NCBI GenBank assembly: GCA_001044335.1
Contig: CP011001.1
Coordinates: forward strand, 62,001 to 126,000
DNA length: 64,000 nucleotides
Origin: Methylophilales bacterium MBRSF5
GTDB lineage: Bacteria > Pseudomonadota > Gammaproteobacteria > Burkholderiales > Methylophilaceae
Direction: 5' to 3'
Shown here: positions 46,538 to 58,300 of the stretch, in pieces
How the letters are laid out: each line of letters begins with the position of its first letter
How positions within the stretch are numbered: position 1 is the first letter of the stretch
Made by a program: the position numbers and the translations under genes
Notes under the pieces: model-generated
What the model saw: only the letters and a program-made list of their open reading frames with translations
Databases searched by the model: none
Told to the model about the DNA's origin: nothing

Positions 46538-47755
46538 AAAGAGTAATTTTTTAAGGAATATATTATGGCTAAAGGTAAATTTGAGCGTACCAAACCCCAT
46601 GTTAACGTCGGCACAATTGGCCACGTGGATCATGGTAAAACAACATTAACAGCTGCGATCACAACCATTCTGACTAAGAAACACGGTGGTGAAGCTAAAG
46701 ATTATTCAGCTATTGATTCAGCTCCTGAAGAAAGAGCTCGTGGTATTACGATTAATACTGCTCACGTTGAATACGAAACTGAAACTCGTCACTATGCTCA
46801 CGTTGATTGCCCAGGCCACGCGGATTATGTGAAAAACATGATTACCGGCGCTGCTCAAATGGATGGTGCGATTCTCGTATGTTCTGCAGCTGACGGCCCA
46901 ATGCCACAAACTCGTGAACACATCCTTTTATCACGCCAAGTGGGTGTGCCATACATCGTTGTATTCCTTAACAAAGCTGATATGGTGGATGACAAAGAAT
47001 TACTCGAATTAGTAGAAATGGAAGTTCGTGACTTATTAAATAAATACGAATTCCCAGGTGATGACACTCCAATCATTATGGGCTCTGCTCTTAAAGCTCT
47101 TGAAGGTGACCAATCTGAGATTGGTGAGCCAGCAATTCTTAAACTTGCAGAAGCACTTGACTCTTACATCCCAACTCCAGAACGTGCAGTGGACGGTACC
47201 TTCTTGATGCCAGTAGAGGACGTGTTCTCTATCTCTGGTCGAGGTACTGTGGTAACCGGCCGTGTGGAACGTGGCATTATTAAGGTCAACGAAGAGATTG
47301 AAATTGTTGGTATCAAGGCAACTGAAAAAACAACATGTACTGGTGTAGAAATGTTCCGTAAATTACTTGACGAAGGTCAAGCAGGTGACAACGTGGGTGT
47401 GCTTTTAAGAGGTACAAAACGTGAAGATGTTGAACGTGGCCAAGTGCTTGCGAAACCAGGTTCAATTACACCACACACAAAATTTACTGCTGAAATTTAC
47501 TGCTTAAGTAAAGATGAAGGTGGTCGACACACTCCATTCTTTAATGGATATCGTCCTCAGTTCTACTTTAGAACAACAGACGTAACAGGCGCTGTGGAGT
47601 TACCAGAAGGTACAGAAATGGTAATGCCAGGCGACAACGTATCGATTACAGCAACATTGATTGCACCGATCGCGATGGAAGAAGGTTTACGCTTCGCTGT
47701 TCGTGAAGGTGGCCGTACCGTTGGTGCCGGTGTTGTTGCAAAGATTGTTGAGTAA
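46538..47755 (+). repeat. Identical 1218-bp direct repeat, copy 1 (tufB)
   Basis: This segment appears base-for-base identical to 62731-63948 (offset 16193). It covers the whole tuf coding sequence, its 18-bp 5' spacer with AAGGA, and nine bases AAAGAGTAA upstream. In copy 2 those nine bases are the last two codons and stop of fusA; here they are non-coding. Identity stops abruptly after the tuf stop codon. Confidence 0.9.
46565..47755 (+). CDS. tufB: Elongation factor Tu (copy 1)
   Basis: Translation GTPase delivering aminoacyl-tRNA to the ribosome, 396 residues. G1 GHVDHGKTT (about 19-27), switch [11 protein letters not shown] and G4 NKADMVDD are present; domains 2 and 3 are complete. The protein is identical to the second copy at 62758. 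It is preceded by four tRNAs and followed by tRNA-Trp, secE and nusG. The ATG has AAGGAATATATT upstream. Confidence 0.98.
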   Translation: MAKGKFERTKPHVNVGTIGHVDHGKTTLTAAITTILTKKHGGEAKDYSAIDSAPEERARGITINTAHVEYETETRHYAHVDCPGHADYVKNMITGAAQMDGAILVCSAADGPMPQTREHILLSRQVGVPYIVVFLNKADMVDDKELLELVEMEVRDLLNKYEFPGDDTPIIMGSALKALEGDQSEIGEPAILKLAEALDSYIPTPERAVDGTFLMPVEDVFSISGRGTVVTGRVERGIIKVNEEIEIVGIKATEKTTCTGVEMFRKLLDEGQAGDNVGVLLRGTKREDVERGQVLAKPGSITPHTKFTAEIYCLSKDEGGRHTPFFNGYRPQFYFRTTDVTGAVELPEGTEMVMPGDNVSITATLIAPIAMEEGLRFAVREGGRTVGAGVVAKIVE

Positions 47756-47761
47756 GGATTT

Positions 47762-47837
47762 AGGCCAGTAGCTCAATTGGTAGAGTATCGGTCTCCAAAA
47801 CCGAGGGTTGGGGGTTCGAAGCCCTCCTGGCCTGCCA
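47762..47837 (+). tRNA. trpT: tRNA-Trp (anticodon CCA)
   Basis: A 76-nt tRNA with encoded CCA. Acceptor AGGCCAG pairs with CTGGCCT, discriminator G, and anticodon loop TCTCCAAAA region giving CCA. It lies in the 104-bp gap between tufB and secE, as in many betaproteobacteria, so it must be cut from the tufB-secE transcript. Confidence 0.96.
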
Positions 47838-47859
47838 TTATTTGATAGGAGTAAATAGT

Positions 47860-48201
47860 TTGAGTGATAAATTAAAAACAACTTCAGCGATTGTTGTTTT
47901 CACATTGGGAATTGTGGGTTTCTATGCCTTAGATAGCCAGCCACTTGTCTTGCAAGTGCTTAGCGTGCTTGTGGGATTAGGTTTGTCACTTTTTATTTTT
48001 AAGCAATCAGCTAAAGGTAACGAATTATTTACTTTTTTAAATAGTGTTGTTTTGGAAGCAAAAAAGGTTGTATGGCCGACACGAAAAGAAACAGTACAAA
48101 TGACACTGGTGGTATTTGTGGTAGTTGTTTTGATGGCTATCTTTTTAGCATTAGTAGACATTGGTTTTACTTATATTGTTAACTTAGTTTTGGGACGATA
48201 A
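47860..48201 (+). CDS. secE: SecE, preprotein translocase subunit
   Basis: Essential clamp of the SecYEG channel, about 113 residues with three hydrophobic helices. The conserved cytoplasmic segment before the last helix is FLNSVVLEAKKVVWPTRKETVQMTLVV. I choose the TTG at 47860, which has ATAGGA at a good distance upstream; the frame also has an earlier TTG at 47842 overlapping that ribosome site. It is followed by nusG after 2 bp. Confidence 0.93.
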   Translation: MSDKLKTTSAIVVFTLGIVGFYALDSQPLVLQVLSVLVGLGLSLFIFKQSAKGNELFTFLNSVVLEAKKVVWPTRKETVQMTLVVFVVVVLMAIFLALVDIGFTYIVNLVLGR

Positions 48202-48203
48202 AT

Positions 48204-48740
48204 ATGACGAAAAGATGGTATGCAGTTCAGGCTTATTCGGGATACGAAAAAATCGTTCAAAAAGGTTTATTGGAACGTATTGAAATTTCAAATATAAAAG
48301 AACAGTTTGGTGACGTTCTCGTTCCTGTTGAAGAAGTTGTTGAATTAAAGGCCGGGCAAAAAACAATCAGTGAGCGAAGGCTCTACCCTGGATATGTTTT
48401 GGTTCAGATGGACATGAACGATGATAGCTGGCACTTAGTGAGAAGCACTCCTAAGGTGACTGCATTTATCGGTGGTTCTGCGCTAAAACCAACACCAATT
48501 AAAGATAAAGAAGTCGAGTTAATACTTCGTCGTATGGATGACAGTAAAGTTAATCCAACACAAAAATTAACGTTTGAAGTTGGCGAATCAGTTCGAGTAA
48601 TTGATGGACCATTTAAGGATTTCTCTGGATCAGTCCAAGAAATTAATTATGAAAAAAATAAACTTCGTGTTGAAGTGGTCATCTTTGGTCGAGCTACTCC
48701 AGTAGAGCTTGACTTTGGTCAGATTCAAAAAGAAGTTTAG
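48204..48740 (+). CDS. nusG: NusG, transcription elongation/antitermination factor
   Basis: Binds RNA polymerase and couples it to ribosomes and Rho. The N-terminal NGN domain is [20 protein letters not shown], with [31 protein letters not shown]. The C-terminal KOW domain has [18 protein letters not shown]. The length is 178 residues. Confidence 0.97.
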   Translation: MTKRWYAVQAYSGYEKIVQKGLLERIEISNIKEQFGDVLVPVEEVVELKAGQKTISERRLYPGYVLVQMDMNDDSWHLVRSTPKVTAFIGGSALKPTPIKDKEVELILRRMDDSKVNPTQKLTFEVGESVRVIDGPFKDFSGSVQEINYEKNKLRVEVVIFGRATPVELDFGQIQKEV

Positions 48741-48790
48741 ACATTTGGGAGCTTGACTTAACAAGCGTTTGTACCAAAAGGAGAAAATCT
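48741..48790 (+). promoter_or_regulatory. rplK leader, candidate ribosomal protein L1 binding site
   Basis: A 50-nt untranslated stretch between nusG and rplK can fold as an outer stem TTTGG/CCAAA (48744-48748 with 48774-48778) and an inner stem GCTTG/CAAGC (48751-48755 with 48762-48766). L1 represses the L11-L1 unit by binding a leader that mimics its 23S rRNA site in E. coli. This position and the GGGAGC element fit that idea, but the assignment is inferred. Confidence 0.5.
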
Positions 48791-49222
48791 ATGGCAAAAA
48801 AAATACAAGGATACATTAAGTTACAAATCCCAGCGGGTAAAGCAAACCCAAGTCCACCAGTTGGCCCAGCTCTTGGTCAGCAGGGATTAAATATTATGGA
48901 CTTTTGTAAAGCTTTTAACGCTCAAACACAAAATATTGAACCCGGCCTTCCAGTGCCAGTTGTTATTACTGCATACTCAGATAAGAGTTTTACGTTTGTA
49001 ATGAAAACAACACCTGCAGCTATTCTTATTAAGAAAGCGGCTAAAGTGCAAAAAGGCTCACCTGTTCCTCACACAAACAAAGTTGGAAAAATTACTCGCG
49101 CTCAGGCTGAAGAAATTGCAAAAGCAAAAGAACCTGACTTAACAGCTGCTGATATGGATGCGGCCGTAAGAACTGTGGCTGGTACTGCTCGCAGTATGGG
49201 TATTGAAGTGGAGGGTGTGTAA
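48791..49222 (+). CDS. rplK: Ribosomal protein L11
   Basis: 50S protein of the GTPase-associated centre, 143 residues. [36 protein letters not shown] is the family N-terminus, and the C-terminal RNA-binding domain ends [18 protein letters not shown]-like. It has an AAGGAG ribosome site. rplA starts immediately after its stop. Confidence 0.98.
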   Translation: MAKKIQGYIKLQIPAGKANPSPPVGPALGQQGLNIMDFCKAFNAQTQNIEPGLPVPVVITAYSDKSFTFVMKTTPAAILIKKAAKVQKGSPVPHTNKVGKITRAQAEEIAKAKEPDLTAADMDAAVRTVAGTARSMGIEVEGV

Positions 49223-49915
49223 ATGAGCTTATCTAAAAGAATGAAATCAATCGTTGAAAAAGTTGATGCAGATAAACTTTACTCAGTCGAAGATGCACTC
49301 AAACTGGTAAAAGAAAATGCAAAAGCAAAATTTGATGAGTCAATTGATGCTGCAATCAATCTTGGTATTGATGCTAAAAAATCTGATCAGTTAGTAAGAG
49401 GAGCGATCGTGCTTCCTAATGGCACTGGTAAAACAGTAAAAGTTGCTGTCATGGCTGAAGGCGATGCTGCTGAAGCTGCTAAAAAGGCCGGCGCTGATAA
49501 AGTTGGTTATGAAGATCTTGCGGATAATATCAAAAAAGGAAACATGGATTTTGATGTCCTTATTGCGACTCCAGATGCAATGAAAATCATTGGTGCTCTT
49601 GGACAAATTTTAGGCCCTAAGGGTTTAATGCCGAATCCAAAAGTAGGCACAGTAACACCTGATCCTGCTAAAGCAGTAGAAAATGCAAAAGCTGGGCAAG
49701 TTCAGTACCGTACTGACAAGGCAGGTATTATTCACTGCAGTATTGGTCGAGCTTCATTTGATGCTGACAAATTACAACAAAATTTAACAACTTTAATTGA
49801 TGCTCTGAACAAGGCAAAACCAGCGTCGGCAAAAGGTGTATTTATTAAAAAAGTATCTATATCCAGCACGATGGGAGCTGGTATTAAGGTAGATCAAGCC
49901 AATATATTGGCATAA
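49223..49915 (+). CDS. rplA: Ribosomal protein L1
   Basis: 50S stalk protein and translational repressor of its own unit, 230 residues. [17 protein letters not shown] is the L1 signature. It begins directly at the rplK stop. A 192-nt leader follows before rplJ. Confidence 0.98.
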   Translation: MSLSKRMKSIVEKVDADKLYSVEDALKLVKENAKAKFDESIDAAINLGIDAKKSDQLVRGAIVLPNGTGKTVKVAVMAEGDAAEAAKKAGADKVGYEDLADNIKKGNMDFDVLIATPDAMKIIGALGQILGPKGLMPNPKVGTVTPDPAKAVENAKAGQVQYRTDKAGIIHCSIGRASFDADKLQQNLTTLIDALNKAKPASAKGVFIKKVSISSTMGAGIKVDQANILA

Positions 49916-50107
49916 CGAATTTTGGTCATTGACCAATAAGAGCTTTGGGTCCGTCGTGAGACGGGGTTATCAAAGACCGTAGGTACCGAAAGGTTTAATA
50001 AGTGATTACCTACGCAGATGGCGAAACCTAAGGGATAGCATCCTGATAAAGTCCGCCGTAAGGTGAGTGTGAAAACACTTTGATTTTAAATACGGAAGGA
50101 GAAGACT
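49916..50107 (+). promoter_or_regulatory. rplJ leader, L10(L12)4 autoregulatory RNA
   Basis: This 192-nt non-coding stretch before rplJ is rich in structure. Visible helices are TTGGTC/GACCAA (49922-49936), CCGTC/GACGG (49951-49964) and a longer-range GTAGGTA/TACCTAC helix starting near 49980, with GAAA loops and a GTGT/ACAC hairpin near 50070. In bacteria L10 with L12 binds such a leader to repress rplJL. A promoter could also lie within it, but none is obvious. Confidence 0.75.
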
Positions 50108-50635
50108 TTGAGTCTGAATCTTGAAGAAAAAAAGGCTGTTGTTGCTGAAGTTAGTAAACAAGTAGAGTCTGCACAAGCGTTAATTCTTGCTGAATATCGT
50201 GGTGTGGGAGTTGCTCAGTTAACTGATTTAAGATCAAAAGCACGCGAATCCGGTGTGTATTTGAGAGTTTTAAAAAACACTCTTGTAAAAAGAGCAGTTG
50301 AAGGAACTCCATTTGCAGATCTGTCAGGAGATATGACAGGACCATTGATTTTTGGTATGTCTGAAGATCCTGTTGCGGTTGCTAAGGTCTTAAATAACTT
50401 TGCAAAAGAAAATGACTTATTTGTTATTAAGTCTGGCGCACTGCCTAACGAAAAAATGGATGAAGCTAAGATTAAAGCTCTTGCTTCGTTACCAAGTCGT
50501 GAAGAACTTCTTGCTAAATTGATGGGCACCATGCAGGCACCAATTGCAAAATTTGTTCGTACTCTTAACGAAGTACCTACGAAATTTGTACGTGGACTTG
50601 CAGCTGTTCGTGATCAAAAAGAAGCTCAAGCATAA
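50108..50635 (+). CDS. rplJ: Ribosomal protein L10
   Basis: Stalk base protein that anchors L12 dimers, 175 residues. The N-terminal part has [26 protein letters not shown], and the rest follows the family ([18 protein letters not shown]). It starts at a TTG with GGAAGGAG upstream, after the structured leader. rplL is 22 bp downstream. Confidence 0.97.
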   Translation: MSLNLEEKKAVVAEVSKQVESAQALILAEYRGVGVAQLTDLRSKARESGVYLRVLKNTLVKRAVEGTPFADLSGDMTGPLIFGMSEDPVAVAKVLNNFAKENDLFVIKSGALPNEKMDEAKIKALASLPSREELLAKLMGTMQAPIAKFVRTLNEVPTKFVRGLAAVRDQKEAQA

Positions 50636-50657
50636 TTTTTATTAAGGAGAAATATAA

Positions 50658-51044
50658 ATGGCTATCTCAAAAGAAGAAATTTTAGAAGCAATTGGATCTA
50701 TGTCGGTTCTTGATTTATCAGAATTAATCAAAGAAATGGAAGATAAATTTGGTGTTTCAGCTGCTGCTGCTGCTGTAGCAATGCCTGCAGGTGGAGCTGC
50801 TGCTGGCGGTGATGCTGGCGCTGCTACAGAAAAATCAGAATTTGATGTTCATCTAACTGCTGCTGGTGACCAAAAAGTGAACGTGATTAAAGCGGTTCGC
50901 GAAATTACTGGTCTTGGCTTAAAAGAAGCTAAAGATTTAGTTGACGGAGCACCTAAAGTAATTAAAGAAGGACTTGCAAAAGCTGACGCAGAAGAAGCAG
51001 CTAAAAAATTAACTGACGCAGGCGCAACAGCTGAGCTGAAGTAA
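50658..51044 (+). CDS. rplL: Ribosomal protein L7/L12
   Basis: Acidic stalk protein that recruits translation GTPases, 128 residues. An N-terminal dimer domain, an Ala/Gly-rich hinge ([17 protein letters not shown]) and the C-terminal domain with [27 protein letters not shown] are all present. AAGGAG precedes the ATG. Confidence 0.98.
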   Translation: MAISKEEILEAIGSMSVLDLSELIKEMEDKFGVSAAAAAVAMPAGGAAAGGDAGAATEKSEFDVHLTAAGDQKVNVIKAVREITGLGLKEAKDLVDGAPKVIKEGLAKADAEEAAKKLTDAGATAELK

Positions 51045-51057
51045 TTTTATTTATTAG

Positions 51058-51089
51058 AGGCTGGCACACATCATTTTGTGTGTCAGCCT
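51058..51089 (+). terminator. Hairpin after rplL (attenuator or processing site)
   Basis: A 12-13-bp stem (GGCTGGCACACA / TGTGTGTCAGCC, one wobble) with a 6-nt loop is followed by TTAGTTATTTTT, a broken T-tract. It lies between rplL and rpoB, where E. coli has an attenuator and an RNase III site that lower rpoBC expression relative to the ribosomal genes. The stem looks strong and the U-tract weak, so partial termination is likely. Confidence 0.7.
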
Positions 51090-51099
51090 TTAGTTATTT

Positions 51100-51147
51100 T
51101 TAACAAACGAGTTTATATAAAAAATAATTTTTATATACATTTGTTAA
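51100..51147 (+). promoter_or_regulatory. Nested stem-loop immediately before rpoB
   Basis: Outer stem TTAACAAA/TTTGTTAA (51100-51107 with 51140-51147) encloses an inner 10-bp stem TATATAAAAA/TTTTTATATA (51114-51123 with 51128-51137) with an ATAA loop. All pairs are Watson-Crick. It ends 4 bp before the GGAG ribosome site of rpoB. I know of no named element here; a role in rpoB translation or mRNA processing is inference. Confidence 0.5.
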
Positions 51148-51160
51148 CTTTGGAGACGCT

Positions 51161-54100
51161 ATGAGCTATTCCTTTACCGAGAAGAAACGCTTAAGAAAGA
51201 ATTTTGCAAAACGACAAACAGTTGCTGAAGTTCCCTACTTATTATCTATGCAGCTGGAATCTTACAAAGATTATCTCCAGATGGATGTCCCAGTTGATGA
51301 AAGAAAAGATCAGGGGTTACAAAATACGTTTAACTCTGTATTTCCTATTTCAAGCCATTCTGGTAATGCAAAATTAGATTTTGTTTCATACTCGCTTGGT
51401 AAAGTTGTCTTTGATGTTAAAGAGTGTCAACTTCGAGGATTAACTTTTGGTGTTCCATTAAGAGTGAAGGTTCGCTTATCAATCATGGATAAGGAAGCTT
51501 CTGAACCTACAGTTAAAGAAGTGAAGGAACAAGAAGTTTACATGGGTGAAATGCCATTAATGACAAATAACGGCTCATTCGTGATTAACGGCACTGAGAG
51601 AGTGATTGTGTCTCAGTTGCATCGTAGCCCGGGTGTATTCTTTGAGCACGATAAAGGCAAAACCCATAGCTCAGGTAAGTTGCTATTCTCTGCAAGAATC
51701 ATTCCATATCGTGGTTCATGGTTAGATTTTGAGTTTGATCCAAAAGATTATTTGTACTTCCGAATTGATAGAAGAAGAAAAATGCCTGTGACTACTTTAC
51801 TTAAAGCATTAGGCCTATCCTCGGAAGAAATACTATCAACGTTTTATGATTTTGATCAATTCTCGTTTGTTAAAAACAAATTAAATTTTACTCTATATCC
51901 TGAGAGATTAAGAGGTGAGATTGCAAAATTTGATATTGCTGACAAAAAAGGTGAGCTGATTGTTGCTAAGGATAAAAGAATTACTGTTAAGCATATCAGA
52001 GAAATTGAAAAAGCGAATATTAAAAAAATTGAAGTCTCAGAAGAATTCATTATCGGTAGGAAGCTTGCCAAAGGCATCATTGATGCTGACACAGGTGAAG
52101 TAATTGCGGAAGCTAATGCTGAGATTACAGAAGAGTTACTCGCGCAAATTAAAGAGCTATCCATAAATGAAATTGAAACCCTTTACTATAATGATTTAGA
52201 TCAAGGCGACTTCATATCTCATACTTTATCGACCGATGAAATTCCTGATGAATATTCAGCTCGCGTGGCAATCTACAGAATGATGAGACCTGGCGAGCCT
52301 CCAACTGAAGATTCAGTGAAGGCATTATTCGAAGGAATGTTTTTCTCAGAAGATAGATATGACTTGTCGAATGTTGGTCGAATGAAATTTAATCGACGCG
52401 CCTATCCTAAATCCTTTGAAAAATCAGCTGGCTGGATGCAAAGATTTTATCAAAGAGTTGGTGAACAAGATGATGAAGGCGCCGGAATTTTATCCATCGA
52501 TGATATTTTAGCTGTGGTTGGAATTCTGGTTGAGCTTAGAAACGGGCGTGGCGAAATTGATGACATCGATCATCTTGGTAATAGAAGAATACGTTCCGTT
52601 GGCGAGCTTGTTGAAAATCAATTCAGAACTGGACTTGTTCGTGTTGAAAGAGCAGTTAAAGAGAGACTCGGTCAGGCTGAAGCTGACAACCTCATGCCTC
52701 ATGATTTGATTAATTCAAAACCAATTTCAAGCGCCATTAGAGAGTTCTTTGGTTCATCACAATTATCACAATTTATGGATCAAACTAACCCGTTATCAGA
52801 AATTACACATAAGCGGAGAGTTTCTGCATTAGGCCCTGGTGGTTTAACGAGAGAGCGAGCCGGCTTTGAGGTTCGTGACGTTCACTCAACACATTATGGT
52901 CGTGTATGTCCAATTGAAACGCCTGAAGGACCGAATATTGGTCTGATTAACTCTCTTGCACTATTTGCTAAAACAAATAAATATGGGTTTTTAGAAACTC
53001 CATATCGTCGAGTAGAGAACGGAAAAGTAACTGCAGAAATTGATTATTTGTCTGCAATTGAAGAGAGTCAATTTACAATCGCTCAGGCCAATTCAGAGTT
53101 AGATGAAAAATCTAACTTCAAAGAAGAATTAGTGTCCAGCCGATTTAAAAATGAATTCGTGTTATCAAATAATAATGAAATTAATTACATGGACGTTGCT
53201 CCTGGTCAAATTGTTTCTGTGGCTGCGTCATTAATTCCATTCCTTGAGCATGACGATGCAAACCGAGCGCTGATGGGAGCAAACATGCAACGTCAAGCTG
53301 TGCCATGTTTACGAGCTGAAAAAGCAGTTGTTGGTACCGGTATTGAAAGAACGGTGGCTATGGATTCGGGAACAACAGTGCAAGCAGAACGAGGTGGTGT
53401 CGTTGATTATGTTGATTCAAGAAGGATTGTGGTTAAAGTCAATGATAAAGAAACTTCTGCTGAAGATGTGGGTGTAGATATTTACAACTTGACTAAATAC
53501 ACTCGCTCTAATCAAAACACAAACATTAATCAAAAACCTTTAGTTAAAATCGGAGATACTATTGCTCGTGGAGATATTATTGCGGATGGAGCTTCTACTG
53601 ATGTTGGTGAGCTAGCCCTTGGTCAAAATATGTTAGTTGGTTTTATGCCTTGGAATGGTTATAACTTCGAAGATTCCATTTTGATCTCTGAAAAGGTCGT
53701 TGCAGACGATCGTTACACTTCAGTTCACATTGAAGAACTATCTGTGGTATCTAGAGACACTAAACTTGGACCAGAAGAAATCACTCGTGATATTTCGAAC
53801 CTATCCGAAAGAATGTTAGGCCGTCTGGATGAGTCCGGAATAATCTATGTGGGTGCTGAGGTTGAAGCTGGTGACGTTTTGGTTGGTAAAGTTACACCAA
53901 AAGGTGAGACACAATTAACTCCAGAAGAAAAATTATTAAGAGCTATTTTTGGTGAAAAAGCTTCTGATGTGAAAGATACCAGCCTCCGTGTTCCTTCTGG
54001 AATGTCTGGAACTGTTATTGATGTTCAAGTATTTACTCGTGAGGGTATAGATCGTGATGATAGAGCAGAACAAATCATTCAAGAACAGTTAAGTCATTTT

Positions 54101-55330
54101 GAGCAAGACTTGAATGACCAATTAAGAATTGTTGAAGATGATACCTTTGCTAGGATAGAAAAATTACTGGTTGGTAAAGCTGTGTCTGGAGGCCCTAAAG
54201 GCATTAAAAAAGGCGATAAAGTCACAAAAGACCAGCTCAAAGAGATTGGAAGATACGATTGGTTTGACATTCGCCTAGCTGATGACAAAGATTCTAAATC
54301 TCTTGAGTCTCTCAAAGAGAATTTAAATAAGGCGAAGAAAGATTTTGATATTCGCTACGAGGAAAAGAAACAAAAATTAACCCAAGGTGATGAACTTCAG
54401 CCTGGTGTTCAAAAAATGGTGAAAGTTTATCTAGCGGTTAAACGAAGAATTCAGCCGGGCGATAAAATGGCTGGTAGACATGGTAATAAGGGTGTTATTT
54501 CAAAAATTGTGCCAGTTGAAGATATGCCACATATGGCCGATGGAACAACTCTAGATATAGTTCTTAACCCATTAGGTGTTCCTTCTCGAATGAACATTGG
54601 ACAAATTCTTGAGGTTCATTTGGGTTGGGCAGCAAAAGGTCTTGGTAATCGTATTGATGAAATGTTAAAAGAAGAAAGAAAGGTTGCTGAAGTAAGAGAC
54701 CTTTTAGAAAAAATATATAACGAATCATCAGGCAAAACAGAAGACATTAAGAGCTTAAAAGACGCCGAAGTTATTGAGATGGCTCATAACCTCAAAAATG
54801 GTGTACCTTTTGCAACTTCAGTTTTTGATGGTGCTGCTGAGTCTGACATCCAATATATGCTTGATTTAGCGTTTCCTGATGACCATGAATTAACTAAGAA
54901 GCTGAATTTTTCTGCCAAGAAAACTCAATTACAGTTATTTGATGGTAGAACTGGTGAGGCGTTTGAACGACCTGTAACAGTTGGCTACATGCATGTTCTT
55001 AAATTACATCACTTGGTTGATGACAAAATGCATGCACGATCCACTGGACCCTATTCACTCGTTACACAACAGCCACTTGGCGGTAAAGCGCAATTTGGTG
55101 GACAGAGATTTGGTGAGATGGAAGTGTGGGCTCTTGAAGCGTATGGAGCATCTTACACTCTGCAAGAAATGTTAACTGTGAAGTCTGACGATGTTTCTGG
55201 AAGAACGAAAGTCTATGAAAATATCGTTAAGGGCGAACATAAGATTGATGCAGGAATGCCAGAGTCATTTAATGTTTTAACAAAAGAGATTCGATCACTT
55301 GCGATTGATATCGATTTAGACAGAGATTAA
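51161..55330 (+). CDS. rpoB: RpoB, RNA polymerase beta subunit
   Basis: Catalytic subunit of RNA polymerase, 1389 residues. The rifampicin region is wild-type in appearance ([22 protein letters not shown] then [14 protein letters not shown]). Also visible are the [17 protein letters not shown] active-site segment and the C-terminal [18 protein letters not shown] clamp region. The length is near the betaproteobacterial norm. rpoC follows 15 bp later. Confidence 0.98.
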   Translation: MSYSFTEKKRLRKNFAKRQTVAEVPYLLSMQLESYKDYLQMDVPVDERKDQGLQNTFNSVFPISSHSGNAKLDFVSYSLGKVVFDVKECQLRGLTFGVPLRVKVRLSIMDKEASEPTVKEVKEQEVYMGEMPLMTNNGSFVINGTERVIVSQLHRSPGVFFEHDKGKTHSSGKLLFSARIIPYRGSWLDFEFDPKDYLYFRIDRRRKMPVTTLLKALGLSSEEILSTFYDFDQFSFVKNKLNFTLYPERLRGEIAKFDIADKKGELIVAKDKRITVKHIREIEKANIKKIEVSEEFIIGRKLAKGIIDADTGEVIAEANAEITEELLAQIKELSINEIETLYYNDLDQGDFISHTLSTDEIPDEYSARVAIYRMMRPGEPPTEDSVKALFEGMFFSEDRYDLSNVGRMKFNRRAYPKSFEKSAGWMQRFYQRVGEQDDEGAGILSIDDILAVVGILVELRNGRGEIDDIDHLGNRRIRSVGELVENQFRTGLVRVERAVKERLGQAEADNLMPHDLINSKPISSAIREFFGSSQLSQFMDQTNPLSEITHKRRVSALGPGGLTRERAGFEVRDVHSTHYGRVCPIETPEGPNIGLINSLALFAKTNKYGFLETPYRRVENGKVTAEIDYLSAIEESQFTIAQANSELDEKSNFKEELVSSRFKNEFVLSNNNEINYMDVAPGQIVSVAASLIPFLEHDDANRALMGANMQRQAVPCLRAEKAVVGTGIERTVAMDSGTTVQAERGGVVDYVDSRRIVVKVNDKETSAEDVGVDIYNLTKYTRSNQNTNINQKPLVKIGDTIARGDIIADGASTDVGELALGQNMLVGFMPWNGYNFEDSILISEKVVADDRYTSVHIEELSVVSRDTKLGPEEITRDISNLSERMLGRLDESGIIYVGAEVEAGDVLVGKVTPKGETQLTPEEKLLRAIFGEKASDVKDTSLRVPSGMSGTVIDVQVFTREGIDRDDRAEQIIQEQLSHFEQDLNDQLRIVEDDTFARIEKLLVGKAVSGGPKGIKKGDKVTKDQLKEIGRYDWFDIRLADDKDSKSLESLKENLNKAKKDFDIRYEEKKQKLTQGDELQPGVQKMVKVYLAVKRRIQPGDKMAGRHGNKGVISKIVPVEDMPHMADGTTLDIVLNPLGVPSRMNIGQILEVHLGWAAKGLGNRIDEMLKEERKVAEVRDLLEKIYNESSGKTEDIKSLKDAEVIEMAHNLKNGVPFATSVFDGAAESDIQYMLDLAFPDDHELTKKLNFSAKKTQLQLFDGRTGEAFERPVTVGYMHVLKLHHLVDDKMHARSTGPYSLVTQQPLGGKAQFGGQRFGEMEVWALEAYGASYTLQEMLTVKSDDVSGRTKVYENIVKGEHKIDAGMPESFNVLTKEIRSLAIDIDLDRD

Positions 55331-55345
55331 TTAAGGAGATTATGC

Positions 55346-58300
55346 ATGAAAGCTTTATTAGACCTATTTAAGCAGGTTACCCATGAAGAGGAATTTGATG
55401 CAATTAAGATAGCCCTTGCATCTCCTGAAAAAATTAGATCTTGGTCATTTGGTGAGGTCAAGAAACCTGAAACAATTAATTATCGAACTTTTAAGCCAGA
55501 GCGTGATGGCCTATTTTGCGCGAAAATTTTCGGTCCAGTAAAGGATTACGAATGTTTATGTGGAAAGTATAAAAGACTTAAACATAGAGGCGTTATTTGT
55601 GAAAAATGTGGAGTTGAGGTAACACTTTCAAAAGTTCGTCGTGAAAGAATGGGCCATATTGATCTTGCAACCCCGGTTGCTCATATTTGGTTTCTTAAGA
55701 GTTTGCCAAGCCGACTCGGAATGGTCCTAGATATTGCCCTAAGAGATATTGAACGAGTGCTCTATTTTGAAGCATATATGGTTGTGGATCCAGGTATGAC
55801 TCCATTAACAAAAGGTCAATTGCTAACTGAAGATGATTACCATGCGAAGATTGAAGAATATGGCGACGAATTCGAAGCGGTAATGGGCGCTGAAGGCGTA
55901 AAACAATTACTAGCTTCTTTGGATATCAATTCAGAGGTTGATACTCTTCGTGAAGAGCTCAGTAGCACAAATTCCGAGGCAAAAATTAAGAAAATCGCAA
56001 AACGATTAAAAGTACTCGAAGCTTTCCAAAAATCTGGCATCAAACCTGAATGGATGATCCTAGATGTTTTACCTGTATTGCCCCCAGAGCTAAGACCTCT
56101 TGTGCCTCTAGATGGTGGACGATTTGCCACTTCTGACTTAAATGATTTGTATAGAAGAGTGATTAATAGAAATAATCGCTTACGTCGATTACTTGATTTG
56201 AGAGCTCCTGAAATTATTTTAAGAAATGAAAAAAGGATGCTTCAAGAGTCTGTTGACTCACTGCTAGATAATGGTAGACGAGGCAAGGTAATGACAGGCG
56301 CAAACAAGAGACCTTTAAAATCTCTAGCAGATATGATTAAAGGTAAGGGCGGCCGATTTAGACAAAACCTTTTAGGTAAACGAGTTGATTATTCAGGTCG
56401 TTCAGTAATTGTTACTGGTCCTCAGTTAAAACTTCATCAATGTGGCTTGCCAAAAAAAATGGCCTTAGAGTTATTTAAACCATTTATTTTTAACAAGTTA
56501 GAGTTATTGGGTTTAGCAACGACCATTAAGGCAGCAAAGAAAAAAGTTGAAGAAGAAGGTCCGGAGGTTTGGGATATCTTGGAAGAAGTGATTAAAGAAC
56601 ACCCTGTATTATTAAACCGTGCGCCAACTCTTCATAGATTAGGTATTCAGGCATTTGAACCTGTGCTGATTGAAGGTAAGGCAATTCAACTACATCCATT
56701 GGTTTGTGCAGCTTTCAACGCTGACTTTGACGGTGACCAAATGGCTGTTCACGTTCCTTTATCTCTAGAAGCCCAGATGGAAGCAAGAACATTAATGCTT
56801 GCCTCGAATAACGTTTTATCACCAGCCAATGGTGAACCAATTATCGTGCCATCACAAGATATTGTTCTGGGACTTTATTATATGTCTCGAGAAAAAATTG
56901 CCGCTAAGGGTGAAGGTAAAATATTTAGTGATGTTGCTGAGGTTCAGCGAGCATATGACAACGGAGTGGTTGATCTTCACGCCAAAGTTACAGTGAGAAT
57001 TAGAGAATTCGAGCTAAATTTTGATGGTAGCAAGACTCCAAAAACTAATCGTTATGAAACGACTGTTGGCCGCGCCATTCTAAGTGAAATTTTGCCAGCA
57101 GGCTTACCTTTTGAGCTCATAAATAAAGCTTTAAAGAAGAAAGAAATTTCAAAATTAATTAATACTGGATTTAGAAAAATTGGTATTAAGGATACGGTGA
57201 TATTGGCTGATAAATTAATGTACACAGGCTATTCTTATGCGACTAAAGCTGGTATGTCGATCAGCGTTCATGACATGCTGGTTCCTCAAGAAAAATCTTC
57301 AATCCTTGAAAGTGCTGATGCTGAAGTGAAAGAAATTCAAGATCAATACTCCTCAGGATTGGTAACCCAGGGTGAAAGATACAACAAAGTCGTTGACATC
57401 TGGGGCCGTGCTGGAGATAAAGTTGCGGATGCAATGATGAAGCAACTTAAGGAAGAGGGCGTCTATGACTTAAACGGCAAGTTAATGAAAGACGAGCAAG
57501 GCAATGCTTTAAAACAAGAATCATTTAATGCAATTTACATGATGGCTGACTCTGGTGCTCGAGGTTCTGCTGCTCAGGTGAGACAGTTAGCAGGTATGAG
57601 GGGATTGATGGCTAGACCTGATGGTTCAATTATTGAAACCCCGATTACAGCTAACTTTAGAGATGGACTTAATGTTCTTCAATACTTTATCTCAACCCAT
57701 GGTGCACGAAAAGGTCTTGCTGATACTGCGCTTAAAACTGCTAACTCTGGTTACTTAACAAGAAGGTTAGTTGATGTTACTCAAGATTTAGTAGTGACTG
57801 AGCAAGATTGTGGAACTGAGGAAGGTTTAGTTACTAAAGCTCTCATCAAGGGCGGTGAGGTTGTTGAACCTCTTGGAGATAGAATTCTTGGAAGAGTTGC
57901 TGCTCTTGATATTCAAGATCCTTCAACGCAAGAAGTCATTTATCCAGCCGGAACATTGCTAACTGAAGATGAGGTTGAAAAAATCGAATCTCTAGGCATT
58001 GACGAAGTTAAGGTTAGAACGGCTCTGACATGTGATACACGTCATGGTATTTGCGCAAATTGTTACGGCCGTGATTTAGGTCGAGGTAACTTGATTAGCG
58101 AGGGTGAATCTGTTGGTGTGATTGCTGCTCAATCAATCGGTGAGCCTGGCACTCAGTTGACGATGAGAACTTTCCACATCGGTGGTGCAGCTTCAAGATC
58201 TGCTGCAGTAAGCCAAATTGAAGTTAAATCTTCAGGAACTGTTAGATTTGCCTCAACTATGAGATATGTTACCAACGCTAGAAATGAACAAATTGTTATT

